A stretch of 64,000 bases of DNA from Micromussa lordhowensis. Taxonomy: Eukaryota; Cnidaria; Anthozoa; Scleractinia; Lobophylliidae. Location: positions 43,383,568 through 43,447,567 of the forward strand of contig OZ026596.1 in assembly GCA_964020085.1 (NCBI GenBank), written 5' to 3'. The notes below the pieces were generated by a model. It was not told where the DNA came from. It saw only the letters and a program-made list of their open reading frames with translations, and made no database searches. Positions 1-12,412 of this stretch are shown one piece after another. The translations under genes were made by a program, and so were the position numbers. Position 1 is the stretch's first letter, and every line of letters starts with the position of its first letter.

Positions 1-719
1 GTGAACCGTGCCTCTGCTTCTGCTAGGACACATTCTTCCGCTTTAACCTTTGCAATCTCGGTCTCGAGAGCTAGCTGTTGCTTCCTTTGTTGCAAGCGCA
101 GTTCTTCTTGTTGCAAGGCTTGTTGCTTTCGCAGCATTGAGGCCTCGGCCGCCAAGGATGCTCTTTTCGCCGCGGCCGCTACTCTAGCACCAGACACTGA
201 ACTACTTCTCGAGGACCGCGAGCTGGCCTTAGATCTAGTCTTAGACTTTGAGGCAATTCGAGAGCCAATGTTACTGACGGAGTCCTCGGGTTGAAGGTTC
301 GGTTGACCGATTGCTCCTTGCGGTTGTTCAAAACCGACTTGTAGCCAGTCATCGATTATTCTCCTAGTGTCTTTAGCGAGGAGTAGTGTAGCGTCGTAAT
401 ATTCTTGTGAGTCATCGATCTCGGTTTGATCCTCGAGCTGACCATGGTATGCTTGGTGCGCCGCATTAAAGTTCTTTATCGCTTCATCCAACTCGGCACG
501 CTTCACCTCTAGGTCTTTCACGTCGCCAAAATCCGACATAATTTCTCTTGCTTCATTTTGCCTTCGAGTGACTACCCCTTTAGCAGCGCTCCTAGAAGCC
601 TTTAGTCGAAGGCTTCTTTCGTGCCTGACCTGGGACTGGTCGATCGTAACATTAGGATGTCTTATCCTGACTTCGCTGGTTTCCTCAGTTGTCGAAATAG
701 CTCCAGGATCCACGGACAT
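1..719 (-). pseudogene. BEL/Pao retrotransposon gag, N-terminal part (runs off the window)
   Basis: On the minus strand an open frame starts at an ATG at 719 and has no stop before the window edge, giving about 239 codons. The product has the layout of a BEL/Pao Gag N-terminus. A basic start is followed by a segment like 'AELDEAIKNFNAAHQAYHG' and an acidic stretch (DQTEIDDSQEYYD). Then come a Ser/Arg-rich linker and a long Ala/Glu/Gln/Arg helix likely to form a coiled coil (KQQALQQEELRLQQRKQQ). The same architecture appears in the plus-strand BEL gag from 1180, so these are two BEL elements facing apart. No break is seen here, but the gene is incomplete and I cannot judge whether the element is intact. 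Confidence 0.7.
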
Positions 720-1179
720 CTTCCGAATTTCTTCAAACGATGTTATAGCTGTATCGCCATAGCACTGATCGTGTGAGAACCAAACTGGCGCTGAACTTCA
801 AACATCGTACGACTTTATTTGTTTACACGAATACGAGTTTGACTAGGCGAAATGACAAGCAAATGGAAAATAAATACAACAGTAATGAGTGAAGGAAGCT
901 TGACAAAATATAGAAAACCGTAACACACGCAACTTACAGAAATTCCACCAGAATGATCAGGTAAAATCGTACAGATCCTGGATACGTCCGCAATAAAAAA
1001 GTTTTCCTGAACGGGTTTGCTCGCTATTTGAAAAATAACGAACCGTAGCAAAGTGCATATGAATACGCGCGAAAAAGATGCAAATCATTTGACCCGTAGG
1101 GATATCATGATTTGCATAAGGAACGAAAACAATGAAAGCAACGCAAGAATGTTACACTTACGAATGGTAAACATTGGTT
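720..1179. other. Non-coding gap between two divergent BEL gag genes
   Basis: No convincing gene is present. The stretch should hold the 5' leaders, and perhaps LTR sequence, of the two divergent BEL/Pao elements. I could not pair it with any other sequence in the window, so no LTR is called. Confidence 0.4.
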
Positions 1180-4100
1180 ATGGATGGCGAATTACAACGA
1201 AAGAGTGCTGCATTTGTGGATGATCTACGGAGGGATAATGTTCTGGGCGAATTTGGAATGGAAAAGGAACTCGCAGGTTTCAAGTTGCTCGAAACGTCAC
1301 CGGAACGTTCACCACGTGCGATTTCACCGCTGCACACCATTGAAGATACCGAAGTCGAAGAAAAGGAAGCAATCGGAGCTGACACCCGGAAAAGGATTCC
1401 CACTGGAAAAGGTAAGGAATTTGAAGTTCAAAGATTTAAAGATAATCGAAGGAATGCTTTGTCTAATGTAACTAAACAAATGAACAAAATTCGACCACTG
1501 TTATTCAGTTGGAAGAACGTTGAACTAGTGAAAGTAAAATCGCAGAAGTTAGATGAGCTATTTACAAAGCTACAGGAAGCACACGAGCGTTACGTTAATG
1601 CTTTGACAGATGAATATGAGATTGAAGAGGCTCATGAATGGTTTGGTATTCATGATAAAGATGTGTTTACCTTAAAGCAAAGTGTTATTGAATTCTTAAA
1701 TCAAGCAAACAGGCAATACAATGATGAAGAAATTGGTTCAGTACGATCACGATTGTCTAATCGTTCCAAGCATTCTGCCACTTCCTCATGTTCTTCAAAG
1801 ACAAAGTTAATTGAAGCTAAGGCTAAGGCTGCCGCCTTAGAAGTTAAAGCAGTATTCCTGAAAGAGAGGCAAGCACTTAGGATGGCTACTGAAGAGCTTG
1901 AGCTTAGGCAGGAAATTGCACAGGCTAAAGTAGAAGAAAGATTGTATGAGCAGTTTGAATTGGAGCAAAACATTGATGGCATGAACGATTATCTTGAAAA
2001 AATGAAGGGACAAAGCACCTCCACACCCATCTCTTCTCAAGCCATTTCTAGTAGTCAAGCTACATTGCCAGTTGCATCTGCAAGTGATGTTATCTCTAAG
2101 GATCAGCCAGGGCCAGCTGTTGCGAATTCTGTTAGTACGGTTCCCAAGGTTACACCCTCGATTACACCTATCTCAAGTAGTCCTGCATTTATAACCTTTG
2201 GTATGAATCCAAGTGCTCAACCCTTCATTCCTAGAAATTTCGCAAAGACAGAAGAACCTGCCGTACATGTTGTCTCTAAGCATTTATACAACCCATCGGT
2301 AAGTCCAAACCTCTCTAGAAGAAATTTAAGTTCTGGTGTCAATGAAAGTACATATCAAGAGTTCCTAAACGTCCAAAAGAAACAAACGGAACTGTCAGAA
2401 ATGATAGTTGCACAGCAAGCTAGAAGTGAATTTCCATCTCACAAGCCTCCCACGTTCTCCAGAGATGTCATGGCTAGACGACTACTGAAGAAGCATTTTG
2501 GAGATCCTTACAAAATTGCAAGTGCATACCTCTCCAAAAAATCGAATTGGCCTTCGGTAAAACCAAATGATGGTACAGGATTACAAGAGTTCTCTATTGT
2601 TCTTGAACAGGCGAAAAATGACTCGAACACTGCTAATGTTCTTTGTAAATTATGGGAGAAGTTACCGAGACACCTTCGCAGTAAGTGGACTGAAAGAGGG
2701 AGTAAAATCAGAAATGCCTCAGAGCGGATGGCCAGTTTCAATGATTTCTGCCAGTTCGTGTCTGAACAAGCTCATTTAGCTACGGATCCAATCTATTCCG
2801 AAGAAACAGTGGCGAGATCAAAGGATGGAGATGCAAAATTCTGCAGATTAAGAGATCGAAGATTCAAGAGAGAGAAAGGTTCAAGCTTCGGGACAAATAT
2901 GTCAAAACCAGATGGAAGCACGAGAAATCCTCGTTCTCGCAGCTGTACCTTGTGTTCCAAACCACACGATCTAGATGAGTGCTCTGAGTTTCTGAAGAAG
3001 CCATTAACCGAAAGGAGGAACTTTGTTAAAGAGAAAGGTTTATGTTTTGGATGTTATAGCTCTGAGCACATCGCAAAGCTCTGTAAGAGTAGAAAATCTT
3101 GTCTGACATGCCATAAGAAGCATCCAACATCCCTTCATGATCACAGCTGGAAACAGGATGGATCGAAAACCGAAGTTGAGATTGGCGAAAGTAAAGGGAC
3201 GGAGGTTAATGAGAGGAAAGATGATGGTCAAGTCATTAATGCTTACAACACTGTTTGTAATGTAACAGAAGCTGGTGATGTTCCAGTCAGCATGGGCATA
3301 GTTCCTATTTGGCTGTATCATAAGGACAATCCTGTACACAAGATCAGAGTCTATGCTCTCCTCGATAATGCGAGTGGTGGAACCTTTATAAAAGAACAGT
3401 CGTTGAAAAGACTTGGCATTGAAGGTACTGAAACGAAGTTACTGTTAACCACCATGCATGGCACACAAGAAATTGAAACGAAGGCAGTCGAAGGATTGGT
3501 CGCAGCCCACTTCACTGAAAATGATGTACACCTAGACATGCCCAGAGCCTATGTTAGGCAACATATTCCAGCCGACCGAGATGAAATTCCCAGACCGGAA
3601 GCCGCTAGTAGATAGCCACATTTGCAGAGAGTCGTCAAGGACATACCACCGTACATGGAAGATGTAGAGATTGGGGCTCTGATTGGACTTAACTGCCCTA
3701 GAGCAGTACGGCCAAGAGAGGTTATTCATGGTAAACAGAACGACCCGTATGCTGTTCGTTCACTATTAGGATGGCACATTAATGGTCCAATTAAACGGGA
3801 AGGTAATGGTGCAGTGCAGTGTCACAGAATTCGGATTCACGAACCCAGTGCGGTTGATGAAGCTAGTGGGTACATCGTAGTTGAGAGAAGCGTCAAAGAA
3901 CAGTTAACGCCTCAAGTTGTTGGGCGAATGTTCGAACTGGACTTTTCTGAAAGGAAGGCTAAGGAAGGAATTCATCACTGCGAAGACTTGCATTACGAAT
4001 TGCCACTCCAATTCAGAGAACAAGATGTCCAGCTTCCAAATAATCGCCCTCAAACAGCCCAGAGACTCATTGGTTTAAAGAAGAAGTACCGTGCTGATTA

Positions 4101-4778
4101 CGTGGATTTCATGACTGGCATAATAGACAAGGGTTATGCTCGCTAGATAGACTCTGAGGACTGAGCAACACAGAAAGGAAAAGTATGGTACTTACCTCAT
4201 CACGGAGTATATCACTCGAAGAAGCCAAGTAGCATTCGTATGGTCTTCGACTGTTCAGCTCGTTACCTCGGTGAATCATTGAATGATCATCTTCTTCAAG
4301 GTCCTGATTTGACTAGCAAACTAACTGGTGTATTGACAAGATTCAGAGAAGAAAGAGTGGCTTTCATGGCAGATATCGAGAAGATGTTCTAACAAGTAAA
4401 GGTAAAGAAAGCAGATCAGGATTTCCTTCGCTTTCTATGGTGGCATAATGGGATCTTAACAAAGGAGCCATAAGAGTATTGTATGACAGTTCACCTTTTT
4501 GGAGGTGGATCTTCACCTGGCTGTTCTAACTTTGCCCTCAAGTGTACTGCAGAGGATGGTGAAAACGAGTTTGGTGTGAAAGCAGCAGAAACGGTCAAGA
4601 AGAACTTCTATGTTGGCGATTTATTGAAATCATTGCCTACAGAAGAAGAAGCAATAGAGGTTATCCATGATGTGAAGAACATGTGCGCAAAGGGAGGATT
4701 CAACCTCACTAAGTTTGTCAGCAATAGTCGAAGAGTGATTATGTCAGTATTGCCTAAAGACAGAGCCAAGGAAATTAA
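1180..4778 (+). pseudogene. BEL/Pao gag-pro-RT, 5' half of an interrupted element
   Basis: One frame carries, in order, a coiled-coil Gag (1180 to about 2000), CCHC-like zinc motifs near 2944-3130 (CTLCSKPHDLDEC, CFGCYSSEHIAKLC), and a retropepsin-like segment (ALLDNASGGTFI, near 3355). A BEL reverse transcriptase follows ([13 protein letters not shown] near 4228, FMADIEKMF near 4365). The frame is broken by in-frame stops at 3613, 4144, 4162, 4390 and 4471. At 4609-4620 the catalytic box reads YVGD where the family has YVDD, so one metal-binding Asp is lost. The frame then stops being BEL exactly at TTAA 4775-4778, where a DNA transposon is inserted. The rest continues at 17823. The gag start is placed at ATG 1180. 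The element is dead. Confidence 0.9.
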
Positions 4779-5575
4779 GAGCCAATTTCTCTAAGAATCG
4801 AGAATGAGAGGACAGTCGTGAAATTTTGGATTTTTTCATATTTTGCTCAAATAACCTCTATAATGAGTTGTTTTCGAAAATACCATTCAAAGATTCTAAA
4901 GCGCTTTAATTTTTTCAAAATCGAGGAAAGTTCGAAAATCGCCATTTTAGCCTCCAGCCGCTACCGAAAATGGCGGAAAATAGTGCCTTTTTTTTCACAA
5001 GTTAAGATCAACACGATAATATCTATCAATGTACTTTGGTTATATGATAGTGCATGTCTTGGTGATTAATTTGATTTGGAAAAGCTGCTTTTTTTATAAT
5101 ATTTTAGGGCGATCCAAATACCTTTATCGAAGCTCTTAAGCGCAAAGGCTAATTTTAGCTAATTTCAGTGCCATCAAAAGCCCCCTGGTACATTGAATTT
5201 GAAGTCGAAACTACAATTTTCTAAAAGCCCATATTCTATAGTATTTTGTGTAAAAGTCTCTTCCGCGGCCCGGGAAAAGTACCCCGTCGAGAGACATCAA
5301 CGTGAAGTACATTTTGGACCATTCGTCATGAGTAAAACGAGTATGGAACTTACACAGTGACTTTCATCAAGAACGAAAACAGGCAAATTGAAAACGTTTT
5401 CGTCATTTTGGATGCTTAAACCTTGTTATCACACAAGGTTATATTCCCTGTAGATAACAACATTAAAAAGTTTAGAAACATTCGCAGTGAAATGAAAATA
5501 TAGGCTGCGTTTGAGTACATGTAATGTTATGCCAATTCTTCGAGTGAAACGAACATGGCCTTGAACAATAAGGGA
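4779..5575 (+). repeat. Left long terminal inverted repeat of the TTAA transposon
   Basis: About 797 bp match, in reverse complement, the sequence at 17822-17575 followed by 12974-12413. The pairing is high but imperfect, with small indels in the poly-T and TAGTGCC region near 4980. It ends near GAGTGAAACGAACATGG (about 5541-5557). Confidence 0.85.
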
Positions 5576-6807
5576 AATAGGCGAATGGAAATCTTTTTCG
5601 TAATTTTGGATGCTTGTTTTAACATAAGGTTGTATGCCCTTTACATTAACAGCATCATTACACATCTTGAAGGCAGTTGGTGAATCTTGCTGGTCTTTCT
5701 TGCGGAACATACCATGGGGAGCATCCATCAGTCCTGCGACTGAAATAATTAATGCAGGTCAACATTTCGTGCCAAGGTCATTGACAAGGTCAAAAATTAA
5801 TGTTATTCGACGACAATTAAATTTAACAACTGCTCATGCGACAATACCAGTGTTTTTACCTACTATTAAAGTTCAACAAATATATATTTTTGCGTAAGAA
5901 CTAATCTGCTGAAAACGCGCTGGTAAAACATTGCGTGACCATATGGCCAAACAACACAGTAATTTGTCGATGCCAAAAAATATTCTGGCGTTTTAAAACA
6001 ACGTAGAATAACACTGCTCTATATGAGGAACACAGATTGCAATTTTTGATTTCTTGACTTTAATGTTCAAGCTGCCAAACCTGCCAAACAGTTCAATATT
6101 TAGGAACAAACGGTCACTGAAAACAATTCAGTACAGCGGCGTGAAAAAAAATCGTCTATCTTATAGAAATCTCTGACTCTCCTTGACGTGGTTACAATGA
6201 CTTCGTCTGGTGAACAAAATCTAATAACTTACTGCAACGATTTCACGGTAATAAAGCTCACAGTAAGTAAACTGGACGAGCACAGAAGTATATATACGAG
6301 TGAGCAAACGTTCAATACAGATTCCAAGCCCGTAACAGCCGTGACATGACTAACGTACAGTAGGGACTGGTGACTAGAAGTAAAATTTGGAATAGTGTAA
6401 ATGAAAACGCTCCGTGCGTTCAAATTATTATTGCAGTACAGGAGCAACTGCTAACGTTTTTTTGAAGGAGAGCCACGTAAGGTGCTTCTCGTCTAACTTG
6501 CGGGGATGGTACTTGCAACTCCAGGCTCTCACACAAGACTTGTAACAGCGCCATGCGGGCTCTGCTTGAGCTTGGCTGCATTACGGTCACAGACTTAAAA
6601 TCACCGTTTGAACAAGGAACAGACAGCCAGCTGTAGTTCACATCTTTGAAAAAAAGGAAAATAGTGGTTCATTTCGTCTTCCATTCATATTTTAAGAAAG
6701 TATTAGCATTATTGTAAAATTACAAAAACCATTAGGTACGAAAATAAATGCTAACTGGTAGTTGGCACGTGTGCGCCTCCTCTTCACATGATGGGTCAAA
6801 GTATCAC
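5576..6807. other. Decayed interior of the TTAA transposon
   Basis: No gene can be supported in this 1.2 kb. Short open frames on both strands lack recognisable motifs. It may include decayed parts of the transposase gene whose recognisable piece lies at 6808-7290 on the minus strand. Confidence 0.4.
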
Positions 6808-7290
6808 TTAAATGCCTGTGGACTTTTCGATGGAAGCACAGGAAAGGGCGGTGCTGGCACAGTGATAGCAACCGGCATTGTCCTGACGGAAATATGCAGT
6901 TGTTACCTCCGGGTGCTGGGACTTCATCACATGCTGCATCATCAAAACTACAGCTAAGTTTTCCTGACTGTAGGATTGAATGATGTGAACAAAAGCCTTC
7001 GATTGAAGTTCCCCATCAGTTCGGCGAAAAACCACAGCGACATGCCATGAAATTCCTCTTTTTCCGAACCAGTCTTGTTGGGACTCTCGATATAGCTGCG
7101 GGAGGAATTTCATGGCCCAGTCATTAACTATCAACATGGTTTCTGGACTGAGCAGGTCTACGACATCGATCCGTGACTGATCCTGTCTCACTGACCGCAA
7201 TTGGTGACTCTTCCACCCCTGAATCGCTCTTCTTTCATAAAGGTACAGCGTCTCGTCTCTTTCTTCTTCGGATCGAAACGCCGTGTCTTG
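6808..7290 (-). pseudogene. DDE transposase-like fragment
   Basis: The minus-strand frame reads through 'LIVNDWAMKFLPQLYRES', 'WFGKRGISWHVAVVF' and 'AYFRQDNAGCYH'. It is open from about 7290 down to the stop at 6808. I recall similar protein sequences from cnidarian genomes, with the Asp residues in DWAMKF and RQDNAGCYH spaced like the first two members of a DDE triad. That is memory and inference, not a search result. The third acidic residue is absent because the frame ends early. Upstream (7290-7400) related sequence continues in another frame. It lies inside the TTAA transposon and is a candidate for the remains of its own transposase. Confidence 0.4.
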
Positions 7291-7478
7291 TGCCGCTTAG
7301 CTTGGCCGATGTCTTTCAAGACCGCGTTGATAGACTGACACTGGTCACACTGCTCCTCGAGTTATTGGAATCTGCACTGCATAGTATCTCTTAGTGCGAT
7401 TGATCGGACAACCTTTTTTGGTAAAATTCTTACAGAATTCGCCGCTAGGGAGAAGTCCCCAGGAAAGTCCCTTTCAGA

Positions 7479-8450
7479 GTTTTTTTGTTTTGTTTTTGTT
7501 TTTGTTTTTTTTGTTAAATAAACTTTTTATTTATTTATCCGCAATACTTAACAATAGTAACATTACTTACAATAATAACACAATGTCTACAACAGTACAA
7601 TGAACAAAGTTACAGTACATAACAAGGAAAAAAATTATTACATTACAGTATAAGCTATTACATTTCCAAATTACATTACATTACATCTCCATTACATTAC
7701 ATTTTTGAAAGGCTACGATACATTAAAACTTACACTTACATTACTTACTGTGCTGTATCTTGCAGTTGCGACAATTATTCTACTTGGAATGGCTTTGCCA
7801 ATAAGATGCTAATTAGGTGTTGGTTCTCGGTGTATCGTAATGTGAGAGGAAGAGAGGGAAATTTCTATTTTCGGCAAAGTATTGCGTGTTTTGCATACCC
7901 AGAGAAAAAGTCTGGCGATCAGAAAGTAGAAATCTAGTCTCTTGTTCTTACTTGGATTCAATCCCAGTACTAGATATGCTGTTAAGTAAATAGAAATTGA
8001 AAGTTCTCCATGATTAACTGCCCATTGCTTAAAATCTTGCCAAAAGAGAGTAGATACGTTACAATTCCAGAAGAGGTGAATGAGAGTCTCCATATCATTT
8101 TGGCAGAAAGTGCACTGCTCATTATATTTTAGGTTTATTTTTGTTAAAAAACTGTCGGTCGCTAATCTCCTACGTAGTAGCTTAAATTGGAAGACAATTA
8201 GTTTTGAGATCTTTGTGCAGAGAAAGGGTGATCGGTAAACTGTGTCCCAATCAACGTTCTCTTGGGTTTCGACTCTGCAATTCGCGATCCATTTTCTTTG
8301 AGCTTCGACCGGTTTTGTCTGCTTTTTGCCAACAAGAATTTTATATGTTAGTCTGTTTGGTTGTCTTGCTTTTAAAAAAGTATCAATGAAATTTTCATAG
8401 TTGGTGGTGATATTGTGTAGATTTTCTTCTTTGCTTTTCCATAGGGCTTA
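7479..8450 (-). mobile_element. LINE 3' fragment (L1-Tx1-like RT C-terminus and tail)
   Basis: The minus strand carries the C-terminal part of a LINE ORF2 in one frame from about 8445 down to the stop at 7809. Visible blocks are 'TYKILVGKKQTKPVEAQRKW', 'VDWDTVYRSPF' and the terminal zinc-knuckle region CTFCQNDMETLIHLFWNC. A T-rich tract on the plus strand at 7479-7520 corresponds to the A-rich 3' tail. An in-frame stop lies near 8448, and nothing recognisable lies upstream. It is a 5'-truncated copy, related in layout to but distinct from the larger LINE at 12975. Confidence 0.75.
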
Positions 8451-8954
8451 AATCGCTGATATCACCCCTTGGAAAGTAAGAAAGTTTGTTTTGATACTAA
8501 AGTTAACATGAGGGGATTGGTTGTGGGGGATTGTCCTCATGTGTACCTGTGTACGCCTAGCAAATGACGTAATACACTGGAACACTTCAAGGAATATTAT
8601 GGCCCCTTGAACGTTTTATTCGAATCTATGTGCCATACTAGGGAATAGGAAGCAAACTACTCACCTGCTTACGAAAGATGACCGAACAGAGGCAACTGAA
8701 TCCGGCACAAGAATGGCAGGTCAAGGGTGAGAAATACATTTGTTGTTATTGTTTTGTTTTGTTGTTGTGTCAACTGCTCTGCAACTCGCGCTTTGTTACC
8801 ATAACCTGGAAGTAGCTGGTCACAGACCAAGATTTCAAGAATTGATCCGATGATACTGCTATTTTTAAAGTAGAGTTTAAGTTTACTTAAAATGGTCGAG
8901 ACCTAATATTTACTCCAAACATGATCGATGCAAATGTACATGATCGATGCACAT

Positions 8955-9192
8955 TTAGCTATGTGGAGAGAGAGTCAATACAACCTAAGAGGACATAACA
9001 AGGCTTCCGTTCCAAGATTTTCAACACATTTCATCACATTCCATACGTTTTAGAGGCTCCGTACTGTGGAACTTTGTTTCGGATTATTTAAATGATTCTC
9101 ATAACTTTAAGCAATTTATCAGAAAAGTGAAACTGGACCCAGCATTTAGGGAACTTAACTTTAAAAGTCTATCTGTTCAGTCGGTGCCTTAG
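8955..9192 (+). pseudogene. LINE ORF2 C-terminal fragment (plus strand)
   Basis: The plus strand reads a short LINE RT tail ending in a stop at 9190-9192. It contains the block 'HSIRFRGSVLWNFVSDYL' followed by FKQFIRKVKLDPAF. This is the usual last 60 residues of a CR1/L2/RTE-type ORF2. An upstream piece (YNLRGHNKA) is in another frame, so at least one frameshift is present. The AT-rich sequence to about 9378 is probably its 3' UTR. Confidence 0.55.
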
Positions 9193-9382
9193 AAGAAGAT
9201 GTGCGATTTTATATTTTAAATTTCTGATTTTTTTATGTTAATCCGTAGTTAACTTCTTGAATTTTTATGTCAAGTGTACGTTTTTATTTTGGTGTCTATT
9301 ATCTAAACTATTTTATATTTTAAACTTACTTAAGTATGTAATAAGGTTATACACGACCCCTCAAGCATGTATTTTGCTTTAA

Positions 9383-11633
9383 GAGTGTGTCCATGAGAAA
9401 ACCAGGCAGGAGGTGATACAGCTCAAATCACCAATTTTGCTCAAACTTGGCCTAAATGTTGGGTTTGGTGAGTAAATGATTATGGCAAAAACTTAGGTTA
9501 AAATATTATATTCCCTTCAAGTTAGGGGGACTACCTCCAAAAATGGCCCTTTGTCACTAATTTATGCATATTTAATTAGCTGTCTTTGATTTAGCATTTC
9601 TATAACAAGAAAGGCCGTGTGAAAATGAAATCCACTGGATCATGTTCTACTATTATTAGTCTCAATGCACAGATATTCATTTGAACCAGACAACTTGATT
9701 TCACTCTGCGGCTCCATCTTAAGTAAGGTGCATATTTTGTAGTGTTGTGAATAGCCTTTAATTAATGGCCAATATCTGCACTGGGCAACAGCAAATATGC
9801 ATCATTCTAACATGGATAGTAAGAGCAATCACTAAAGTTCTCAAAAGAGCCATAAAATGTTTTGGGGACCTCAACATTTTTTATGTGCTGGCATACTGTT
9901 TAAATAGGACTTCACGAATTTTGGCCACTTTATGAGCATTCGCTAAAACACAAAAACCATTTTTCTGTCTTAACCTAACACGAAACTAGCCAGAAATATC
10001 TACCTTAGTATTTTCCTATCAATATGCAGTATAAATTCGGCGAAAAAGAGCACTTGAGACTGAAGTACATTTGTGACATTCTCTCGATATCGAAAAAATG
10101 CGGAAGAAGAAGATTCAACGCATAAGTTCCCTCAGCTTGGGTTTTCAGGCGTAAAATAAAATTGAAACAAGAAACACCTACTACATACAGCGATTACACA
10201 TGTCACTTGGACGCGATTTTGCGCTCTCTTCAATTCTTGGATTGAAGAAATGTCCATGCAGTTTTGTGCCATCTGTTCCGTTGCTTCGACCCGAAGCTTA
10301 AAGAGAATATCCATTGCCATCCCGCCTTCATCAGAGATATCAACAGCTGTCGAAAAGGCTACTCAAAAGGCCGTTTAAAATACAGGGAAAGTGATCACTT
10401 TAACATACAGTTTGCTTTTTAAATCCCATCACAAAACACTCCGCCAGGTCCACTTAGACATTGAAAACTCAGCGGTTACGCCTTGTAATCCGATAACTAC
10501 GTCATGTATGGTTTCACGAATTGTGCCGCTTAATATCGACAAAGATGGCGGAATGTTTTGTGGTGTGTTTTGTAAGAAATTTGTATCCTACAACACTCAC
10601 AGCAGTGATAGCTCTTCCTGGATTTTTAACGGCCTTGTGAGTAGCTGTTTCGACAAATGTTGATATCTCTGATGACGAAAGCGGGATGGCAAAGGACATT
10701 CTCTTTAAACCTCGGGTCGAAGCAACCGTCGCCGAAACAGATGCAACAAAACTGGACATTTCGCGGTCCAAGAATCAGCGAGAGTCACAAAAATTGCATC
10801 CAAGTGACATGTATGTAGTAGGTATTTCATGTTTCCATTGTACTTTACGCCTGAAAACCTAAGTGTAAGGAGCTTCTACGTTGAATCTTCTTCTGCCGCG
10901 ATTTATCGATAACCGTGAGAAGTAGCTCTGAAAATATTTGACAGAAATGTGTCAAGTGCTTCTTTTCGCCGAATTTATACTGGATATTGATAGGAAAATA
11001 CTTAGGTAGATATTTCTTGTTGATTTCAAGTTAGGTTAACACAAAAAATAGCTTCCGTGTTCTAGTGAATGTCCATTAAATGGCCAACAATCGTGAAATC
11101 CTATGTAAAGAGTATGCCAGCACAGAAAAAATGTTGAGGTCCCCAAACATTTTATGGCTCTTTTGAGAACTTTAGTGATTGTTCTCACTATCCATGTTAG
11201 AATAATGCGTATTTGCTGTTGCCCAGTGCAGATATTTGCCATTACTTAAAGGCTATTCACAACACTACAAAATATGTACCTTACTTAAGATAGAGCCACA
11301 GAGAGAAATCGAATTGTCTGGTTCAAATGAATATCTGTGCTTTGAGACTAATAATACTAGAACATGATCCAGTGGATTTCATTTTCACATGACCTTTTTT
11401 GTTGTAGAAGTGCTAAATGAAAGACAACTAATTAAATATGCATAAATTAGTGGCAAAGGGCCATTATTGGAGGGGTCCCCCTAACTTGAAGGGAATAAAA
11501 TATTTTAACCTAAGTTCTTGGCATAATCATTTGCTCACCAAACCCAACATTCATGCCAAGTTTGAGCAAAATTGGTGATTTGAGCTGTATCACCTGCTGC
11601 CTGGTTCTGCCTGGTTTTCTCATGGACACACTC
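9383..11633. mobile_element. 2.25-kb foldback transposon with about 1-kb inverted repeats and TTAA target duplication
   Basis: The sequence from 9383 (GAGTGTGTCCATGAG) is repeated in reverse complement ending at 11633. The arms are about 9383-10378 and 10629-11633, with a centre of about 250 bp. TTAA flanks both sides (9379-9382 and 11634-11637). There is no transposase, so it is non-autonomous. It sits inside the larger TTAA transposon and shares its target preference and a GAG start, but its arms are otherwise unrelated to the 4779 arms. The arms differ at scattered positions and by a small duplication near 11601-11615, so insertion was not recent. Confidence 0.85.
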
Positions 11634-11639
11634 TTAAAT

Positions 11640-12412
11640 ACTGATCGTGTTTAAATAAAGGATTTTACTTACTTACTTAGGTTTAAAATGAACTAAATAC
11701 CCGACGGTCAGAAAGTTTCACAGAATTTCCACTGAAAGATTCTTCAAACTACTAGATAGTATTTGATGTTTCGTTTGAAATGCAGAAGGATTCCAAAAAT
11801 TGTGTTCGTTTGCAAGATGACGAAATGTCCGAGTCCGAGTTCGAGCACACTATAAAATCGGTATGTGCTTGATACTTTACATCGTCAGATAGAGTTATTT
11901 ATCGAACTGCGACAAAAAGTGTCTTTAAACCTAATGAGGAGATGCGATGTTTCGTTGGAATAGCCAAGTGAATTCTAAAAATTTATTGTTGATCTGTAGT
12001 GGACGAATTCTTTAACGGCTTGTGCATACCATAAATTTGCAAGGTTCTTTATCCGACTGCCAGTCACAGTTTCAAATAGACTAAATGCCCAGCAGTCAAA
12101 ATTGTTCACCAAATTCTCACAGAAAGTCCCGTTGAAACGTTTTGAGAGTATTTGATGTTTGTTCGGAAATAAAAAGCGATTCTAAAAGTTATTTTGGATG
12201 TGAAGTGGACAAATTATCCAAGCGTGTACATCCCAAAATCGCCGCCAAGTTCTCGAGTTTTGCGTGATCACACTGCCGGTCACGGTCTCCAGTACACAAA
12301 ATGCCTGGCAATCAAAAAGCTCGGATCTTTCACGAGAATTTCTCTGCTAAGAATCCAAATATTTTTTCCAATCGCTTGGTATTCCCGAACAAACATCAGA
12401 TACTCTCAATCT
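11640..12412. repeat. Degenerate direct repeats inside the TTAA transposon
   Basis: Related phrases recur at irregular spacing: 'GTATTTGATGTTTCG', 'TTTCAAATAGACTAAATGCC', 'CAGAATTTCCACTGAAAG', and 'GATTCTAAAAGTT' next to a GTGGACGAATT-like block. They suggest three or four very diverged copies of a unit of roughly 190 bp. No gene is present. Confidence 0.4.

Noticed and set aside
1..294. Plus-strand frame at the left edge, Cys/Ser/Ala-rich
   Set aside because: It is the complement of the BEL gag coiled-coil frame on the minus strand.
812..1170. LTR of either BEL element
   Set aside because: No matching second copy in the window, including the possible 3' LTR start at 20524.
10132..10771. 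Minus-strand frames in the foldback element as genes
   Set aside because: Mirror frames of the same inverted repeat. Only the plus-strand exon-like stretch seemed worth noting.
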